From positions 558,001-622,000 of the forward strand of contig OY969798.1 of the NCBI GenBank assembly GCA_963703165.1: a DNA stretch of 64,000 nt, given 5' to 3'. A model generated the notes under the pieces. The model saw only the letters and a list, made by a program, of their open reading frames with translations, did no database searches and was not told where the DNA came from. Both the position numbers and the translations under genes were made by a program. Of the stretch, positions 60,581-64,000 are shown piece by piece; position 1 is the first letter of the stretch, and each line of letters begins with the position of its first letter. The DNA is from JBQTKD01 sp963703165. Its GTDB lineage: Bacteria; Actinomycetota; Actinomycetes; Sporichthyales; Sporichthyaceae.

Positions 60581-61928
60581 CCGCCCGGCCGACGATCCGC
60601 AGCGAGGCCACCCCGGCGATCGCGGCGGCGACGGCCGCAACCGTGAACACCCGGGCCCCGGTCCCCTGCGCGACGAGCAGCGCCAGCAGGCTGGTGCCCA
60701 GGATGCTGCCCAGGTACCGCGCCGAGGAGGAGACTCCCGCGGCGACCCCGGCCTGTTCGGCCGGTAGGGCCTCTGCGCCGGCCGTCTGCACCGCGGCGGT
60801 GGACAGCCCGAGCCCGATCCCGGCGGCGCCGAGCAGCAGGGCGGTCATCGCCGGCTGCTCGGACAGATCCAGTGGGGCGAGCCCGGCGAAGGCCACCGCG
60901 ATCAGTACGTTGCCCGCCACCGCCGGGGCACGGCGGCCCCACCGGTCGGCCAGCCGCCCGCCGATCGGTGCGAACAGCGCTGCGCCGAACAGCATGGGCG
61001 CGAGGATCACGCCGGCGGAGGACCCGCCCTCCTCGACCAGCAACGGAACCGCGAGGAGGACCAGGTACATCGCCAGGTTGCCCCCGGCGATGGCGAGCAC
61101 GCACGCGGCCAACGCCGGAACGCGCAACACCGACAGGTCGAGCACCGGCGCCGGGTGGCGGCGCTCCACGAACACGAAGGCAAACGCAGCGAGCACCGTG
61201 GCTGCAGCGAGCGCGATGTCCACCGCGAGCGGGGTGTCCTCGGACAGGCGGTTCACGAGCACTGCGGCGGCGGCGAGGGTCGCGAGCAGCAGGAAGGCAC
61301 CGAACGGGTCGAAGCGCCGCACCCCGGCGCGTGCTGGGTCGGCGGGCGCGCGGACCGGATCGGGCGGCAGCCACCGCACGACCGCGAGCAGCGCGAGGGC
61401 CACCAGCGGCAGGATGAACAGGAAGGTCCCCCGCCAGCCGGCCCAGGCCACAGCGACCGCCCCGATCGGTGGACCGGAGGCGGCGGCCAGCGTGGCCGAG
61501 GCCCCGACCATCCCGAAGGCGCGGCCCCGGCGCCCGGCAGGCACCGCTGCGCGCACGGCGGCCGCCGTGTTGACGATGGCCATCGCACCGAAGGCTGCCT
61601 GCAGGCAGCGCGCGGCGATCGCCGCCGGGTACACGGGGGCTGCGGCGGCCAGGGCGGCGAACACCCCGAACCCGGCCACGCCGACGATCGCGAGCCGACG
61701 TCGACCCAAGCGGTCGCCCAGGCCGCCCGCCATCAGCTGCGCCGCGGCGGTCACCACCAGGTAGGCGTTGACCAGCCACACCGCGGCCGCCACCGACAGG
61801 TCGAAGTCCTGGCGCAGGTCGGGCAGCGCGACGGCCACCATCGTGGAGCTCAGCGGCACCAACGTGGTGGCGAGGCAGGCCGCCAGCAGCAGCTTGCGTT
61901 CGCCTCGATCAGGGGCGGCCGGCTTCAC
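60495..61928 (-). CDS. MFS drug/proton antiporter (DHA2-like)
   Basis: A 477-residue membrane transporter with many helices from residue 10 on. GTG 61928 overlaps the stop of the PEP-swivel gene in GTGA. MFS signatures: GGLGDRLGRRRLAI (loop 2-3) and ADRWGRRAPAV (loop 8-9), and motif C-like GASATLAAASGPPIGAVAV. The number of helices suggests a 12-14 segment drug efflux protein. Coupling with a PEP-dependent phosphotransferase-like enzyme suggests export or resistance to a compound phosphorylated or handled by it. Confidence 0.88.
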   Translation of the reverse strand: MKPAAPDRGERKLLLAACLATTLVPLSSTMVAVALPDLRQDFDLSVAAAVWLVNAYLVVTAAAQLMAGGLGDRLGRRRLAIVGVAGFGVFAALAAAAPVYPAAIAARCLQAAFGAMAIVNTAAAVRAAVPAGRRGRAFGMVGASATLAAASGPPIGAVAVAWAGWRGTFLFILPLVALALLAVVRWLPPDPVRAPADPARAGVRRFDPFGAFLLLATLAAAAVLVNRLSEDTPLAVDIALAAATVLAAFAFVFVERRHPAPVLDLSVLRVPALAACVLAIAGGNLAMYLVLLAVPLLVEEGGSSAGVILAPMLFGAALFAPIGGRLADRWGRRAPAVAGNVLIAVAFAGLAPLDLSEQPAMTALLLGAAGIGLGLSTAAVQTAGAEALPAEQAGVAAGVSSSARYLGSILGTSLLALLVAQGTGARVFTVAAVAAAIAGVASLRIVGRAVREPTVPPAGESSEAPAPELRGGPGPAR

Positions 61929-63661
61929 CCTCCGTCGAGCACAGTGACCGTGCCGGTGTCGCCCTCGATCCGGACGCGCGCACCGTCCGGGATCAAGGAC
62001 GTGGCGTTCACACAGCCGACGACTGCCGGCACCCCGAACTCCCGCGCCACGATCGCCGCGTGCGACAGCATCCCGCCGCGGTCGGTGACCAGGCCCGCGA
62101 GCAACGGCAGCACCAGGTTGAAGGCCGGACCGGTCTGAATCGTCACGAGGATGTCGCCCTCCTCGATCAGTTCCAGCTCGTCGATCTGGCGGATCAGGCG
62201 AGCCCGGCCCTCCGCGACTCCGGAGGCTCCGGGGAGGCCCGCGACGACGGCGCCCGCTGTGGTGGCCTCGGGCCCGATGTCGCCGAGAATGCCGTGCAGG
62301 GCGAAGCCCAAGCCGGCGTGGACCCGCGCAGCCGTCGGCGGCAACCATTCAGCGGGCAGCGGCGGGCCGGGCGGCTGACCGAACAGGGGCGGCATCCGGC
62401 GGTAGTCGGCGTTCAGCCGCCACTGGACCCGCTCGGCGACGTCGGCGGCCGAGGGGCCGGTCCCCTTGCGCAACAGGTCGTCGACCTCGGGGGCGTCGAG
62501 GTCGACCGCGTGGTCGGCCTGCTCGAGGCGCCCGCGCGCGGTCAGCCGCTCGCCGATCTCGAGCAACGCCCGCCGCAGGACCGTGCCGAGTTGGCGGTCG
62601 CCGTAGACCGCTCGTTCGTCGCGCAAGCGGTACACCAGGCGCGCCTCGGCCAAGGCGGAGTCGAAGATCGCCCGGTGTTCCTCCGGTACTGCCGCGCGCA
62701 GCTGGTCCGCGGCGGCCCCCGCGCCGATGTGCGCGTCGGGCTCGGGGGTGTCGAGCGCCGCGCGGAGACGGCCGACGATCAACTCCGGGCACTCGATGGT
62801 GGTGGGCACGCCGACCGCGTCCTCCCCGTCGACCGGAAGGAAGCGGGCCTCGGCCAGGTAGGCGCTCAGGGCCTCTCCGACGGGTCCCTGACGCCGGCTC
62901 AGTTCCTTGACCGTGGTCGAGGCAGGCTGATCCGCCGCGAGCTTCTCCCGGGCGCCGGGGTCCGCTGCGATCGCGCGAGCTGCGGCTTCCAGCGCGACAC
63001 CGCCGCCGGTGGACACCGGGCTGGCGCCGGAAAGAGCTGCGATCGCGACATGCGGCGGAAGTCCCGTCCAGCCCATCACCGAGAGGAGGTAGTCCCCGAC
63101 CGGCAGGATCGCGGCGCCGTTGTAGGTGTGGTGGACCACCCAGCCGTTCTTGTACGCCTCGGTGCAGGCCTGCAGGTGAGCCAGCAACCCGTCGTCGGAC
63201 AGCCCGCCCAGGTCGACGGCGTCCAACGTGTCTCGCTTGGCGATCTGCTCCGGCTTGTGCGTGGTGTCCCAGTGCAGCAGGTCCCTGCGCCACAGCTGCT
63301 CGGCCCAGACGTTCTCGGCGGCGCGCATCCGTTCCTGGAACGCCGGGTTGTTCGCCAGGATCTCGTCGAAGACCTCCTTGGGAGGGTGATCGACGGCCTC
63401 CGGCGGCGCACCCAGCGCGCGGACCTGGTTGTAGATGAATCCGCCGACGGGACGGGCTTCGACGACCTCGAGCAGCATCCCGTACCGGGCGAAGGTGGAG
63501 CCGAATCCTTCGCAGAACCCGTGAGTGAACAGTGGCCAGATATAGCGGGCCACCGGCCGGGGGCAATGGCTGGCGTCAAGCCCCCACGTGCCGATGCCGG
63601 GGGCCGCCCACCCCGCGTAGGCACTGTCCGGCAGGACGTCAGGGAAGTCGGCAGTGGTCAT
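61925..63661 (-). CDS. PEP-utilising enzyme mobile (swivelling His) domain protein, without ATP-grasp domain
   Basis: A 578-residue protein. The C-terminal swivel domain has the phosphohistidine signature GMLSHAAIVAREFGVPAVVG (about 540-560), as in PEP synthase and rifampin phosphotransferase. The N-terminal 450 residues resemble the substrate-binding part of rifampin phosphotransferase-type proteins, and the ATP-grasp domain is missing. ATG 63661 starts MTTADFPDVL. Split arrangements are known (phenylphosphate synthase subunits), so a separate ATP-grasp protein may exist elsewhere. It is coupled to the MFS gene, suggesting a resistance or phosphorylation unit. Confidence 0.8.
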   Translation of the reverse strand: MTTADFPDVLPDSAYAGWAAPGIGTWGLDASHCPRPVARYIWPLFTHGFCEGFGSTFARYGMLLEVVEARPVGGFIYNQVRALGAPPEAVDHPPKEVFDEILANNPAFQERMRAAENVWAEQLWRRDLLHWDTTHKPEQIAKRDTLDAVDLGGLSDDGLLAHLQACTEAYKNGWVVHHTYNGAAILPVGDYLLSVMGWTGLPPHVAIAALSGASPVSTGGGVALEAAARAIAADPGAREKLAADQPASTTVKELSRRQGPVGEALSAYLAEARFLPVDGEDAVGVPTTIECPELIVGRLRAALDTPEPDAHIGAGAAADQLRAAVPEEHRAIFDSALAEARLVYRLRDERAVYGDRQLGTVLRRALLEIGERLTARGRLEQADHAVDLDAPEVDDLLRKGTGPSAADVAERVQWRLNADYRRMPPLFGQPPGPPLPAEWLPPTAARVHAGLGFALHGILGDIGPEATTAGAVVAGLPGASGVAEGRARLIRQIDELELIEEGDILVTIQTGPAFNLVLPLLAGLVTDRGGMLSHAAIVAREFGVPAVVGCVNATSLIPDGARVRIEGDTGTVTVLDGG

Positions 63662-63807
63662 TCGTGGCTCCGCGGGACGTGAACGGTCGGTGAACGTGAG
63701 CACAACTTACGCCGTGGAGATGACGGGTCGATTCAGGCCGGCCCCCTGCGGGCGTGTCCGGCGCACCGCGCTTGTACCGATGATCTTCGAGCGCCGTGCG
63801 GATTTGC

Positions 63808-63822
63808 CTGACGTGTCGTCAG
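63808..63822. promoter_or_regulatory. CTGAYG-N3-CGTCAG motif, copy D
   Basis: CTGACGTGTCGTCAG is the only perfect palindrome of the family. It overlaps the last bases of coaE (stop 63819-63821) and lies upstream of the PEP-swivel gene start (ATG 63661). Confidence 0.5.
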
Positions 63823-64000
63823 TTTCGCTGCTGCAGTTCCACCCAGAGCTCGCGGGTCTGCAGTTCGAGGTGCTCGCGGGTCCGCGAGTTGTCCAGCACG
63901 ACATCGGCCGCGGCGAGCCGCTTCGTCCGGTCCACCTGGGCGGAGATCCGGGCCCGGGCATCGGCCTCGGTCATCCCGCGGTGTTCGATGAGCCGGGCAA
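63819..64000 (-). CDS. coaE: Dephospho-CoA kinase, C-terminal part (5' end beyond window)
   Basis: About 60 codons on the minus strand end at TGA 63819-63821. The visible residues ARLIEHRGMTEADARARISAQ and RLAAADVVLDNSR fit the LID/C-terminal region of CoaE (R-G-M-x-E-x-x-A-R-x-R-x-x-x-Q, ADVVLDN). CoaE phosphorylates dephospho-CoA to CoA, the last step of CoA synthesis. In actinobacteria coaE is commonly near uvrB, as here (14 kb). Confidence 0.8.
   Translation of the reverse strand, partial: ARLIEHRGMTEADARARISAQVDRTKRLAAADVVLDNSRTREHLELQTRELWVELQQRN

Overview
The window is a gene-dense, very GC-rich chromosomal segment of an actinobacterium. The evidence is a set of actinobacterial hallmarks: RbpA, WhiA next to YvcK and RapZ, a PASTA-type Ser/Thr kinase tail, two genes tied to mycothiol chemistry (an MDMPI-domain protein and an S-(hydroxymethyl)mycothiol dehydrogenase type ADH), a DUF222/HNH protein, a plant-type DAHP synthase, a class F sortase, and DtxR/IdeR-type iron boxes. 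The genus cannot be fixed from sequence alone. I see no rRNA or tRNA genes, CRISPR arrays, insertion sequences or prophage modules. Many start codons are GTG, and several gene pairs overlap by GTGA or ATGA.

Layout. 0-9.6 kb: PASTA kinase C-terminus, bfd-bfr iron-storage pair behind an iron box, a duplicated-domain protein, a frameshifted threonine aldolase, DAHP synthase, an orphan family-5 solute-binding lipoprotein, a FUSC/ArAE-like membrane protein, and a phosphofructokinase with the pyrophosphate-type residues. 9.7-18.1 kb: conserved housekeeping genes rbpA, secG, tpiA, pgk (one-base frameshift), gap, then a secreted PHM-like protein and the whiA-yvcK-rapZ cluster. 18.1-24.8 kb: uvrC and uvrA flank two Tat-exported Rieske lipoproteins. 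24.8-30.6 kb: small accessory and hypothetical genes. 30.7-34.9 kb: a four-gene soluble diiron monooxygenase operon (reductase, alpha, beta, coupling protein) closed by a terminator. 35-43 kb: double TerD protein, MscS channel, phosphodiesterase, YdjM-like protein, an FN3 pseudogene, and an operon in which a prephenate dehydratase sits between two crotonases. 43-46.9 kb: two divergent aldehyde dehydrogenases, one behind a 17/19 iron-box match, and an amino-acid-kinase relic. 47-55 kb: lipoprotein, uvrB, an AbiEi/DUF559-like protein bracketed by repeats, a class F sortase with its probable substrate, a P450 preceded by a 54-bp palindrome, and a serine hydrolase. 55-64 kb: cysQ-cysD-cysN with an unusual structured inter-cistron, mycothiol-dependent formaldehyde dehydrogenase plus a metallo-beta-lactamase partner, an MFS exporter co-transcribed with a stand-alone PEP-swivel enzyme, and the 3' end of coaE.

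Functional threads. One is aerobic oxidation of small organic compounds: the diiron monooxygenase, two aldehyde dehydrogenases, three oxidoreductases or hydrolases of the mycothiol/formaldehyde type, and crotonases. Another is iron homeostasis (bfd/bfr and possibly one aldehyde dehydrogenase). A third is lower glycolysis and export. Intergenic spaces are unusually rich in palindromes. I distinguish at least three recurrent families: a TTCACTCG/CGAGTGAA element, a TGTCAGCC/GGCTGACA element, and a 15-bp CTGAYG-N3-CGTCAG motif. The most interesting single item is the roughly 160-nt self-complementary cysQ/cysD junction, in which the cysD Shine-Dalgarno can pair with the cysQ stop-codon region. 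Two frameshifts (threonine aldolase and pgk) and the ATA-started prephenate dehydratase could be real or could be sequence errors.
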